NCBI GenBank assembly: GCA_021803885.1 | Contig: JAJZKY010000369.1 | Coordinates: 1 to 5,554, forward strand | Direction of reading: 5' to 3' | Length of the DNA stretch: 5,554 bases | From: Planctomycetota bacterium | GTDB lineage: Bacteria; Planctomycetota; Phycisphaerae; WQYP01; JAJZKY01 | Part shown: positions 1 to 5,554 of the stretch, piece by piece | Numbering within the stretch: the stretch's first letter is position 1 | Layout: each line of letters begins with the position of its first letter | Made by a program: the position numbers and the translations under genes | The notes under the pieces: model-generated | Seen by the model: the letters and a program-made list of their open reading frames with translations, nothing else | What the model was told of the DNA's origin: nothing | Databases searched by the model: none

Positions 1-1727
1 GATCTATCACTGCCGGCAGTGCCAGCCACGCCCAGCGCCGCCAGCATCTCATCCGGCTGGCTCGCGCTCACCGCAAAATTGGACACTTCCGAAAGCGATC
101 CAAGCCCCGAATTCAGATTCTGAAAATGCACAGCGTCATCCGCCCCGCATGAAGCCTGCGTCTGGTTCACCACATCCGTCGTACGCCACAAACCGCCGTC
201 ATTACCGAAATACACCAGCCCCTGCGCCCCAAAGGTCGCATCAATGGCATGCTCCGAAGGCGCTACCTCTGCCGCCGCGCAACCATCCACATTCGTCGTG
301 TTGCGCCATACACACCCCTGCGCCAGCGAGCATCGATACAGATCCCGCGTACCCACCAGCACGATCGTGTCCTGCTCCCACGGCACCGCCGCCAGTGATA
401 GATCGTAGGTTCCCTGCAATATCCTGCCCGAGCCGTCGCTGGCGTCGATCGCTGTGTCAGAAATCTGCTGGCTGAACTGCACCACGGGGTTCGCGCACCC
501 CGAAGTTCCGGCGCTGCAAACATCCCGCCACAATCCCTGGTCCTCATCATTGGCATCCACGGTGATCGCGAAAATATCGCCGGTAGCCGGCTGCACCGCT
601 ACCGTCCCTCGATAGATCGGGCAGCCCGGCGATCCCGACTCCGATACATCGGCCGGACACGCAGCTGTCGTCAGATTCGCGCCCGGCTGATTCGCCAGTC
701 GCGTCCAGTTTTCGCCGTCGCGCGATTCGTAATAGCCGTGGTAACGAATGGCTGCGAAAAACATCTGCCGCACCGGATTCCACACCACGCTTGTCGCCGC
801 GTTTCCGCCGCCCTGCCCATCAAGCTGTGGCGATTCAAATGCCACGCCGTTGTCGCTCAACGTCGCCAGCGTCCACGTCGCACCCGCATCGGTCGAATAG
901 TACAACCCCAGAACGTTGTTGGCGGGAACCGGTACAGCCCCCTCCACGAAAGCAACTGCTGAATCGGTAACCGCCGCCACCACCAGGTCCGGATTCACCG
1001 TGCTCCACGCAAATCCCGCGAATGCGTCACCGTAGAATCCCAGCGCCTCCGTCGGCCCGCTCAGGTCCGCGTGCGGAATCAGGCTCCACGTCTGCCCACC
1101 GTCGGTCGAACGCAAAATCCCTTCGCCGTAATACGAATCCGTCGCATCGTTGGGATCGCCCGTTCCCGCCAGGACGACACCAGTCCCGCCCGGCTGCACC
1201 GTGATCGCGCCAATGCTCAGCGAGTACGGGCTCGGCGGAGAATATGCGGAAGTCGTATCGGTCAGCGACTGAAACGTCACATCCGCGGGAAGCCCGGCCG
1301 CATTCGTCGAGCGCCACACGCCCCCGCCCGTTGTGCCCAGATACACCGTATTACCGCTCGTATCCGAAGGGTCCGCTGCAATGCTTGTCACGCGCCCTGC
1401 GATCAGTCCAAAGCGGCTCGTAAGCACCTGCATCGGCCCCACTGGTGTCCACGTTCCGCTGCCCGTCACCGATGCCGTCGCCTGCGCCTTGGCGAGCTTC
1501 GTCAAAGCGGCCAGATACATTCTGGCCGCTTCTCCGCGCGGCAACTGAGGGATGCCGCGTTCCGCGAGGAACTTGCTTGCGTTCTTCTGCGCCTCTACCG
1601 CGCCAAAATTCTTCGTCTGCCGAGGCAGCATCATTTGCCCCGAGCCCGCCGCCGAGAGGCAGAACGCCAGCCCCAGCGTCAAACCGCGCATGTTACGTCG
1701 CCCGCGCCTAACCAGGGTTCCTCCCAT
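1..1727 (-). CDS. Secreted BNR/Asp-box beta-propeller protein (sialidase/VPS10-like fold), 3' end beyond window
   Basis: The frame is open without a stop for about 575 codons from an ATG at 1727 to the left edge, so the C-terminus is missing. The N-terminus (MGGTLVRRGRRNMRG, then the hydrophobic stretch LTLGLAFCLSAAGSG) looks like a Sec-type signal peptide ending near residue 31. A charged, probably helical stretch follows to about residue 85. Propeller repeats then start: Asp-box motifs STDGGQTW (residues 207-214, bases 1086-1109), STDAGATW (278-285, bases 873-896) and SRDGENW (335-341), plus an Asp-box-like FGNDGGLW (507-514, bases 186-209). Asp-boxes are characteristic of BNR repeats in sialidases, Vps10 domains and secreted glycan-binding or hydrolytic proteins. 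I see no evidence for a particular enzyme activity. Eight cysteines, several in close pairs, fall between residues 357 and 527, which suits a disulfide-bonded extracytoplasmic protein. An alternative in-frame ATG at 1691 would give a shorter signal peptide starting MRGLTLG. Fold and export are fairly sure; function is unknown. Confidence 0.85.
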   Translation of the reverse strand, partial: MGGTLVRRGRRNMRGLTLGLAFCLSAAGSGQMMLPRQTKNFGAVEAQKNASKFLAERGIPQLPRGEAARMYLAALTKLAKAQATASVTGSGTWTPVGPMQVLTSRFGLIAGRVTSIAADPSDTSGNTVYLGTTGGGVWRSTNAAGLPADVTFQSLTDTTSAYSPPSPYSLSIGAITVQPGGTGVVLAGTGDPNDATDSYYGEGILRSTDGGQTWSLIPHADLSGPTEALGFYGDAFAGFAWSTVNPDLVVAAVTDSAVAFVEGAVPVPANNVLGLYYSTDAGATWTLATLSDNGVAFESPQLDGQGGGNAATSVVWNPVRQMFFAAIRYHGYYESRDGENWTRLANQPGANLTTAACPADVSESGSPGCPIYRGTVAVQPATGDIFAITVDANDEDQGLWRDVCSAGTSGCANPVVQFSQQISDTAIDASDGSGRILQGTYDLSLAAVPWEQDTIVLVGTRDLYRCSLAQGCVWRNTTNVDGCAAAEVAPSEHAIDATFGAQGLVYFGNDGGLWRTTDVVNQTQASCGADDAVHFQNLNSGLGSLSEVSNFAVSASQPDEMLAALGVAGTAGSDR

Positions 1728-1730
1728 GCG

Positions 1731-1739
1731 CCTCCTTCT
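1731..1739 (-). promoter_or_regulatory. Ribosome binding site of the propeller gene
   Basis: Read on the minus strand this is AGAAGGAGG, a near-perfect anti-16S match, followed by CGC and the ATG at 1727. The 3-nt gap is tighter than usual. The alternative ATG at 1691 has no comparable purine-rich sequence at a normal distance, so the site favours the 1727 start without settling it. Confidence 0.55.
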
Positions 1740-1785
1740 TACACATAAGGAGACAGATCAACTCACACGCCATGAATCTGCATCG

Positions 1786-1802
1786 CTGCAGTCATGACGC
1801 AG
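1786..1802. repeat. Imperfect dyad in the leader of the propeller gene
   Basis: The sequence CTGCAGTCATGACGCAG has a perfect 8-bp palindromic core, GTCATGAC (1791-1798), flanked by CTGC and GCAG arms with one extra base on the left. It lies about 60-75 bp upstream of the propeller start, where an operator could sit. No clear -35/-10 pair was found near it, so a regulatory role is only a possibility. Confidence 0.25.
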
Positions 1803-1881
1803 TGTCGCAGTCCATACTTAGGCCTGCGACCGCTCGCTGAAAACAGATTTGTCAGGGTTGATTATGGAGGCGCACACAAAG

Positions 1882-1907
1882 CTGCGAAACATTACTTCCG
1901 TTTGCAG
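1882..1907 (-). terminator. Weak hairpin just after the photolyase stop, possible terminator
   Basis: The arms CTGCGAAAC and GTTTGCAG pair over 8 bp with one bulged base and a 9-nt loop. The hairpin starts about 5 nt past the photolyase stop codon. On the minus strand it is followed by CTTTGTGTG, a poor T-tract. Position suits a terminator but the structure is marginal. Confidence 0.3.
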
Positions 1908-1912
1908 ACTTT

Positions 1913-3349
1913 TCAGGCTTCCGCCAGTTCTTCCATCTGGCGAATATATCGCTTCGAGTCAAATTTCTTACCCGTCGAGTTACCCGACATATACCGAATC
2001 GTGCCGAAAATCTCCCTTTCAAACCACGGCCGGTCGTGGACGCCGCCAATCGCCCATGCCACTCCCGCATAACCATTCGGATCGCGACCATCCAGAAAAT
2101 ACTTATCATTCAGAATTACGGCAAACTCCCACGCCTTCGCCGGCGATGGCGTCCACTCCAGAATCTTCTTTGCCCAGTACATTCGCAGATAGTTATGCAT
2201 CCATCCGGCATGCAGCATCTGCCGTTGCGCCGCATTCCATAACTCGTCATGAGTCTCGGCATGCTCCAGTTGCTCCAGCGTGTAGACCGGATTCCTTCTA
2301 TCTCCCGCATGCTCCCGCAGCGTCTTCTGAGCCCATTCCGGCGCCGATTCAATCGAGTCGTACTGCGGCACATACTTCACAAAGTTCACCGCAAGCTCGC
2401 GCCACTGGATCAGCTCATTCAGATAGCCCTCCTTAGCCTGCTGCGTCGCCAGGCCTTTCTTGCACGCATCCTCTACCGCCAGCGCAATCGTCAGTGGGCT
2501 GATATGTCCAAAATGCAGATAGGGCGACAACCGGCTCGTCCCATCCACCTCAGGATGATTCCGCATCGTTGCATAGTTTGCCAGCTTCGTTGTTACGAAT
2601 TCCTTCAGCAGTTTCTGTGCCGCACGCGTCCCGCCATGAAACGAATCCACCGGCTTCACTGACCGGTCAAAATCGCGCCAGCCTTTTGTAATATCTTCCG
2701 TTACGTTAAGAGCTTCGAATCCCTTCGGCCTCGGCCACGACTTCTGCGCCATGACGATCGGCTGTGCTGCCAGATACTGCGGCAGCAGCGGCTCCATCCG
2801 CTTGCGCAGGATGTGAACCATGTACTGATGCTTCGCAAACAGCTTCGACGGAACCACCACATCGGCATCCACCGTCCAGAACGGCAACTTCAGCCGCTGC
2901 GCCAGCACCCTCCGCCATCGTTCCGGCTCGCGGCAGGGATTCTCATCTCCAATCACCATCGCTGCATGCACTTCGTCCAGAAACCTCTCGAGCGAATGAT
3001 TGGGCGCGCGCCGCACCACAAACGTCACATTGCGCTCGGCCATATCTGCTTCGATATCCGCGAGCCCCTGGTTCAGAAACACGTAGTGCCGCAGATTCGC
3101 ATGCGGAAAATTCGATATCGCAGAAAAGAACGCCACCACCGGCAACCCAAGTGTATTGCCAATCTTGATCGCCGTATCCAGCGCCGGATTATCGAGCGCC
3201 CTCTGCGCCCGCTGCATCCAGTAGACGACGCATTTCCCGTCGGCCGGCGGCACGCCCGCACGACGCACCGTCATGCGAGCATCTTCCGTCAGTTTCCTGA
3301 TCTCCGCCGGCAGTCCATCCGCTTTCGTCACATCGGCCGCTCGACTCAT
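1913..3349 (-). CDS. phr: Class II deoxyribodipyrimidine (CPD) photolyase
   Basis: This flavoenzyme binds UV-induced cyclobutane pyrimidine dimers and splits them using blue/near-UV light and reduced FAD. From the ATG at 3349 it has 478 residues, near the family's usual length. The N-terminal alpha/beta domain opens with the class II signature YWMQRAQRALDNPAL (43-57). The FAD-binding helical domain carries GWMHNYLRMYWAKKILEW (382-399), LDGRDPNGYAGVAWAIGG (419-436) and HDRPWFEREIFGTIRYMS (438-455), all diagnostic for class II. The electron-transfer tryptophans known from the Methanosarcina mazei enzyme (W360, W381, W388) match W371, W392 and W399 with identical spacing, so photoreduction should work. 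Upstream in-frame starts exist: ATG at 3358 and GTG at 3370 (485 residues). I prefer 3349 because AGGA lies 8 nt before it. The gene is downstream of and codirectional with the aldehyde dehydrogenase. The variant ELIQWREL replaces the ELIVRREL of archaeal members as I remember them. Class assignment is very secure; the start is less so. Confidence 0.95.
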   Translation of the reverse strand: MSRAADVTKADGLPAEIRKLTEDARMTVRRAGVPPADGKCVVYWMQRAQRALDNPALDTAIKIGNTLGLPVVAFFSAISNFPHANLRHYVFLNQGLADIEADMAERNVTFVVRRAPNHSLERFLDEVHAAMVIGDENPCREPERWRRVLAQRLKLPFWTVDADVVVPSKLFAKHQYMVHILRKRMEPLLPQYLAAQPIVMAQKSWPRPKGFEALNVTEDITKGWRDFDRSVKPVDSFHGGTRAAQKLLKEFVTTKLANYATMRNHPEVDGTSRLSPYLHFGHISPLTIALAVEDACKKGLATQQAKEGYLNELIQWRELAVNFVKYVPQYDSIESAPEWAQKTLREHAGDRRNPVYTLEQLEHAETHDELWNAAQRQMLHAGWMHNYLRMYWAKKILEWTPSPAKAWEFAVILNDKYFLDGRDPNGYAGVAWAIGGVHDRPWFEREIFGTIRYMSGNSTGKKFDSKRYIRQMEELAEA

Positions 3350-3357
3350 GCCCTTCA

Positions 3358-3361
3358 TCCT
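3358..3361 (-). promoter_or_regulatory. Probable Shine-Dalgarno site deciding the photolyase start
   Basis: AGGA on the minus strand lies 8 nt before the ATG at 3349. The competing GTG at 3370 has GAGG only 2 nt upstream, and the ATG at 3358 has none at a usable distance. The match is short, so the choice is moderate. Confidence 0.4.
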
Positions 3362-3386
3362 ACCGGCCACGACCTCGCGTCCATCC

Positions 3387-3407
3387 TGTCATGCTGACAA
3401 CGCGTTG
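3387..3407. repeat. Two adjoining inverted repeats upstream of the photolyase gene
   Basis: TGTCA-TGC-TGACA (3387-3399) is a perfect 5-bp inverted repeat with a 3-bp spacer. It overlaps by two bases a perfect 10-bp palindrome, CAACGCGTTG (3398-3407). Both sit in the short gap between the dehydrogenase stop and the photolyase start, 38-58 bp before the preferred photolyase ATG. A dimeric regulator could bind here. No T-tract follows on the minus strand, so it does not look like a terminator. Confidence 0.35.
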
Positions 3408-3444
3408 ACGACACCAAAACATCGCCGCGGCAAACTCGTTCCCT

Positions 3445-4890
3445 CTATAGCGCCATGACCAGCAACCGCGGTTCGGTCATCTCCTCCATCGCATAGCGAA
3501 TCCCCTCGCGCCCCATCCCCGACGCTTTCACCCCTCCATACGGCATCGGATCCATCCTCCACGTCGGCGTATCGCCCACCACCAGGCCGCCCACTTCCAG
3601 TCGCTCGTAGGCCTGGAAGATCCTCCCGGCATCGCGCGTGAATAATCCCGCCTGCAAGCCATACTGCGACCGGTTGACCTCTGCCAGAACCTCCTCAAAA
3701 TCCTCGAACCGCTCGACCACCATCACCGGCCCGAACACCTCTTCGTCCAGCACTTTCATGCCCGGCTTTGTCCCGGTCAAAATCACCGGCGCTACCACGG
3801 ATTCCCGATGCCCGCCGCCCGCCAGCAAGATCGCTCCGCCCGCTTCCGCCTCGCGCACCCACTCTCTCACCCGCTCCGCATCGCTGGGCCGAATCAGCGG
3901 GCCAACATCCGTTTCCTCATCGGCGGGATCTCCACACCGCAGCGCCTCGGCTTCCTTCACCGCGGCCTCAATGAACCGGTGAAAAATCGGCCGCTCCACA
4001 TACACTCGCTGTACTGAAATGCAACTCTGCCCCGCGTACCCCGTCGCCGCGCGTACGGTCTTCTTTGCCGCTCCCGCAATATCCGGCCAGTCGCCTGCGA
4101 CGACCATCGCAGCATTACCGCCCAGTTCCAGCAACACTGACTTCTTTCCAGCAATCCGCTTCAGTTCCCAGCCCACTTTGGCGCTGCCGGTAAAACTCAC
4201 CTGCCGGATATCCTCGTTTTTCTCAACCAGCTTCCGCGCCAGTTCGTTGTCCACATGCAGCACGCTCAGTGCGCCCCGTGGCCACCCCACTGCCTCGCCC
4301 GCCTTGTAAATCAACTCCGCCAGCCGAATCGCTGTGAATGGCGTCTGCGGCGCGGGTTTCAGCACCACCGGGCATCCCGCTGCAATCGCAGGAGCCAGCT
4401 TATGCGCTACCAGGTTCAGCGGAAAATTAAACGGCGTTATCGCCAGCACCGGCCCGCGCGGAAACCGCCGCACCATGCTCCAGCGCCCCTCGCTGCCCGG
4501 AGCCCAGTCCAGCGGCATCACTTCACCCGCACGCCGCAACGCTTCTTCAGCTGCCGTACGAAACGTCAGCACCGCGCGATCCACTTCACCCAGCGCAGCC
4601 TTACGCGGCTTCCCCGCCTCGGCAATAATCACGGCTGCGAGGGATTCTTTCTCGGCCTCAATCGCCCGCTCCACCGCGTGCAGCATTTCGCTCCGTTTTT
4701 GTGAAGGCAGCCCTGTCATTGCCGCGCTCGCTTCCGCAGCCAGCCGCGCCGCCTTCCACGCCTGCTCCTCGCTGGCCAGCGCCACCCTGCCCACCTCACG
4801 CTGGTCCCATGGAGCCCGCACCTCAATCCATCGCTCGCCTTTCGTTTCCGTTCCAGCCAGAAAAAATCCGCGCTCTCCCAATTCGCTCAT
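3445..4890 (-). CDS. NAD(P)-dependent aldehyde dehydrogenase, MJ1411/PhnY-like group
   Basis: The enzyme oxidises an aldehyde to the acid with NAD(P)+, presumably in the cytoplasm. The 481 residues from the ATG at 4890 are full length for the superfamily. Catalytic features are intact: Asn155 in TPFNFPLN, Lys178 in VVLKPAPQTP (cofactor binding), the nucleotide-binding GSAKVG (235-240), general base Glu255 in LELGGN, nucleophile Cys290 in AGQSCISVQR, and Glu384 in EEVFGPV. Together with TPFNFPLNLVAHKLAPAIAAG, the pattern resembles the branch that includes archaeal lactaldehyde dehydrogenase (MJ1411), phosphonoacetaldehyde dehydrogenase and succinate-semialdehyde-type enzymes. The substrate cannot be read from the sequence, and no phosphonate or sulfonate genes are nearby. 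The ATG at 4890 is preferred over a TTG 18 bp upstream because AGGAG lies 5 nt before it. The photolyase follows on the same strand with no obvious terminator between, so cotranscription is possible. A DNA glycosylase gene diverges upstream. Confidence 0.95.
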   Translation of the reverse strand: MSELGERGFFLAGTETKGERWIEVRAPWDQREVGRVALASEEQAWKAARLAAEASAAMTGLPSQKRSEMLHAVERAIEAEKESLAAVIIAEAGKPRKAALGEVDRAVLTFRTAAEEALRRAGEVMPLDWAPGSEGRWSMVRRFPRGPVLAITPFNFPLNLVAHKLAPAIAAGCPVVLKPAPQTPFTAIRLAELIYKAGEAVGWPRGALSVLHVDNELARKLVEKNEDIRQVSFTGSAKVGWELKRIAGKKSVLLELGGNAAMVVAGDWPDIAGAAKKTVRAATGYAGQSCISVQRVYVERPIFHRFIEAAVKEAEALRCGDPADEETDVGPLIRPSDAERVREWVREAEAGGAILLAGGGHRESVVAPVILTGTKPGMKVLDEEVFGPVMVVERFEDFEEVLAEVNRSQYGLQAGLFTRDAGRIFQAYERLEVGGLVVGDTPTWRMDPMPYGGVKASGMGREGIRYAMEEMTEPRLLVMAL

Positions 4891-4895
4891 ATCCG

Positions 4896-4900
4896 CTCCT
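4896..4900 (-). promoter_or_regulatory. Ribosome binding site fixing the aldehyde dehydrogenase start
   Basis: AGGAG on the minus strand with a 5-nt spacer (CGGAT) precedes the ATG at 4890. This rules out the longer reading from the TTG at 4908, which would place the site inside the coding region. Confidence 0.7.
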
Positions 4901-4954
4901 GCGCACAACCTGCCTAAGCATTTTCAACTCTCGCTCCGGCAACGCGCCTCAGTC

Positions 4955-4966
4955 TTGTTCTACACT
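4955..4966 (+). promoter_or_regulatory. Candidate -10 element of the glycosylase gene (leaderless start)
   Basis: TTGTTCTACACT ends in the -10-like hexamer TACACT (4961-4966), only 6 nt before the ATG at 4973. Transcription from it would begin at or next to the A of the start codon, giving a leaderless mRNA. That fits the absence of any Shine-Dalgarno sequence before this ATG. No convincing -35 box is seen about 17 bp upstream. Confidence 0.4.
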
Positions 4967-4972
4967 CCGTCC

Positions 4973-5554
4973 ATGACCGATGGCCGCCGCCCTGTACGTT
5001 ACGATGCCGAACTCGCCTGCCGCCAACTTGCCGACGCCGATCCCCGCCTCGGCAAACTCATCGCCGCCGCAGGCCCATTCACCCTCCGGCTCAAGTCACA
5101 ACATTCGCCTTTTGAGGCCCTGCTCGAATCCATCATCTATCAGCAGCTCCACGGCAAGGCCGCCGCAGCCATCCTCAAGCGCCTGCTCGAGTCCTTCGGC
5201 GACTACCACCCCGCCCCCGAACACCTGCTCGCCGCCTCCGACGATCAGCTTCGCGCCGCCGGCGTCTCGCAAGGCAAGATTCTCGCACTTCGCGATCTCG
5301 CCTCCAAGACGCTCGACGGCACCGTCCCCACTCTGGCACGCATCCGTCGCATGCCTGACGAAGAAATCATCGCCCGTCTCACCTCCGTCCGCGGCATCGG
5401 CCCCTGGACCGTCGAAATGCTCCTCATCTTCCGCCTCGGACGCCCCAACGTGCTCCCCCTAACCGACTACGGCATCCGAAAAGGCTTTGCGCTAACCTTC
5501 CATCGCCTGCCCAAATCCAAACCCTTTGACGCTTCCATGCTTGCCGACATGAAA
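4973..5554 (+). CDS. AlkA-like DNA-3-methyladenine glycosylase II (HhH-GPD), 3' end beyond window
   Basis: This base-excision-repair enzyme cuts the glycosidic bond of alkylated purines such as 3-methyladenine. The 194 visible residues start MTDGRRPVRYDAEL and run open to the right edge. The family motif around SIIYQQLHGKAAAAILKRL (53-71) matches the conserved SI-x-x-QQ-x-x-x-KAA helix. The helix-hairpin-helix is LTSVRGIGPWTVEMLLIF (136-153), with the GIGPWT hairpin contacting DNA backbone. The catalytic aspartate is Asp165 in LPLTDYGIRKGF; in E. coli AlkA the matching segment has Asp-Asp, the second being catalytic (Asp238). Here the first is Thr and the second is kept. The protein lacks room for AlkA's large N-terminal beta domain and resembles the compact yeast Mag1/bacterial type. 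It diverges from the aldehyde dehydrogenase across 82 bp. No ribosome binding site precedes the ATG. Only a short C-terminal part should be missing. I am confident of the family, less so of exact base specificity. Confidence 0.92.
   Translation, partial: MTDGRRPVRYDAELACRQLADADPRLGKLIAAAGPFTLRLKSQHSPFEALLESIIYQQLHGKAAAAILKRLLESFGDYHPAPEHLLAASDDQLRAAGVSQGKILALRDLASKTLDGTVPTLARIRRMPDEEIIARLTSVRGIGPWTVEMLLIFRLGRPNVLPLTDYGIRKGFALTFHRLPKSKPFDASMLADMK

Noticed and set aside
1071..1748. Plus-strand open frame of 225 codons
   Set aside because: It lies opposite the propeller gene, whose frame shows clear Asp-box motifs and a signal peptide. The plus-strand translation is Arg/Ala/Pro-rich with no recognisable motif, typical of antisense frames in GC-rich DNA.
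1826..1837. Short hairpin GCGA-CCGC-TCGC between the propeller and photolyase genes
   Set aside because: The stem is only 4 bp with no T-tract on either strand, so it is not supportable as a terminator.
1849..2436. Plus-strand open frame of 195 codons
   Set aside because: It is antisense to the 3' half of the photolyase gene, low in complexity (Ser/Pro/His-rich), and without family resemblance.
2813..3397. Plus-strand open frame of 194 codons
   Set aside because: It is antisense to the 5' half of the photolyase gene and has a His/Arg-rich composition with no domain.
4255..4704. Plus-strand open frame of 149 codons
   Set aside because: It is antisense to the aldehyde dehydrogenase, which has all its catalytic residues, and shows no motif of its own.
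4922..4927. TTGAAA on the minus strand as a -35 box for the aldehyde dehydrogenase
   Set aside because: No acceptable -10 hexamer lies 16-18 bp downstream, so a promoter call would rest on one hexamer.
4980..5462. Plus-strand open frame of 160 codons at the right end
   Set aside because: It is a shifted frame inside the glycosylase gene. Its product is Ser/Pro-rich, while the frame from 4973 carries the helix-hairpin-helix and catalytic Asp.

Overview
The window is a 5.5 kb stretch of bacterial chromosome, GC-rich and densely coding. It holds four protein genes: three read leftwards on the minus strand and one divergent gene reads rightwards at the right edge. No RNA gene, insertion sequence or CRISPR array was seen. 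The protein styles (a large secreted beta-propeller protein with Asp-box repeats, the bacterial branch of class II photolyases, an MJ1411/PhnY-like aldehyde dehydrogenase and an AlkA-type glycosylase) fit a free-living soil bacterium. My best guess is Acidobacteriota, class Terriglobia. That placement rests on overall resemblance, not on a marker gene.

Layout from left to right. Positions 1-1727 (minus) encode the first ~575 residues of a secreted BNR/sialidase-like propeller protein whose 3' end lies beyond the left edge. This frame is open without a stop down to base 1. A 185-bp gap (1728-1912) carries its strong ribosome binding site, an imperfect dyad, and a weak hairpin just after the photolyase stop. 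Positions 1913-3349 (minus) encode a class II CPD photolyase. A short gap (about 74-97 bp, depending on the photolyase start) contains two adjoining inverted repeats. Positions 3445-4890 (minus) encode an NAD(P)-dependent aldehyde dehydrogenase. An 82-bp divergent intergenic region (4891-4972) separates it from an alkA-like 3-methyladenine DNA glycosylase on the plus strand (4973 to the right edge, truncated).

Two of the four genes repair DNA: the photolyase reverses UV dimers with light, and the glycosylase excises alkylated bases. The aldehyde dehydrogenase between them would remove reactive aldehydes, so the central part of the window can be read as a small damage-protection neighbourhood. 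That is an inference from gene order only. The dehydrogenase and photolyase lie in the same direction with no convincing terminator between them and could share a transcript. The secreted propeller gene has its own leader region and is probably separate. I did not find clear evidence of an undescribed system. The points most worth checking are the probable leaderless start of the glycosylase, the paired inverted repeats before the photolyase, and the cysteine-clustered propeller protein.
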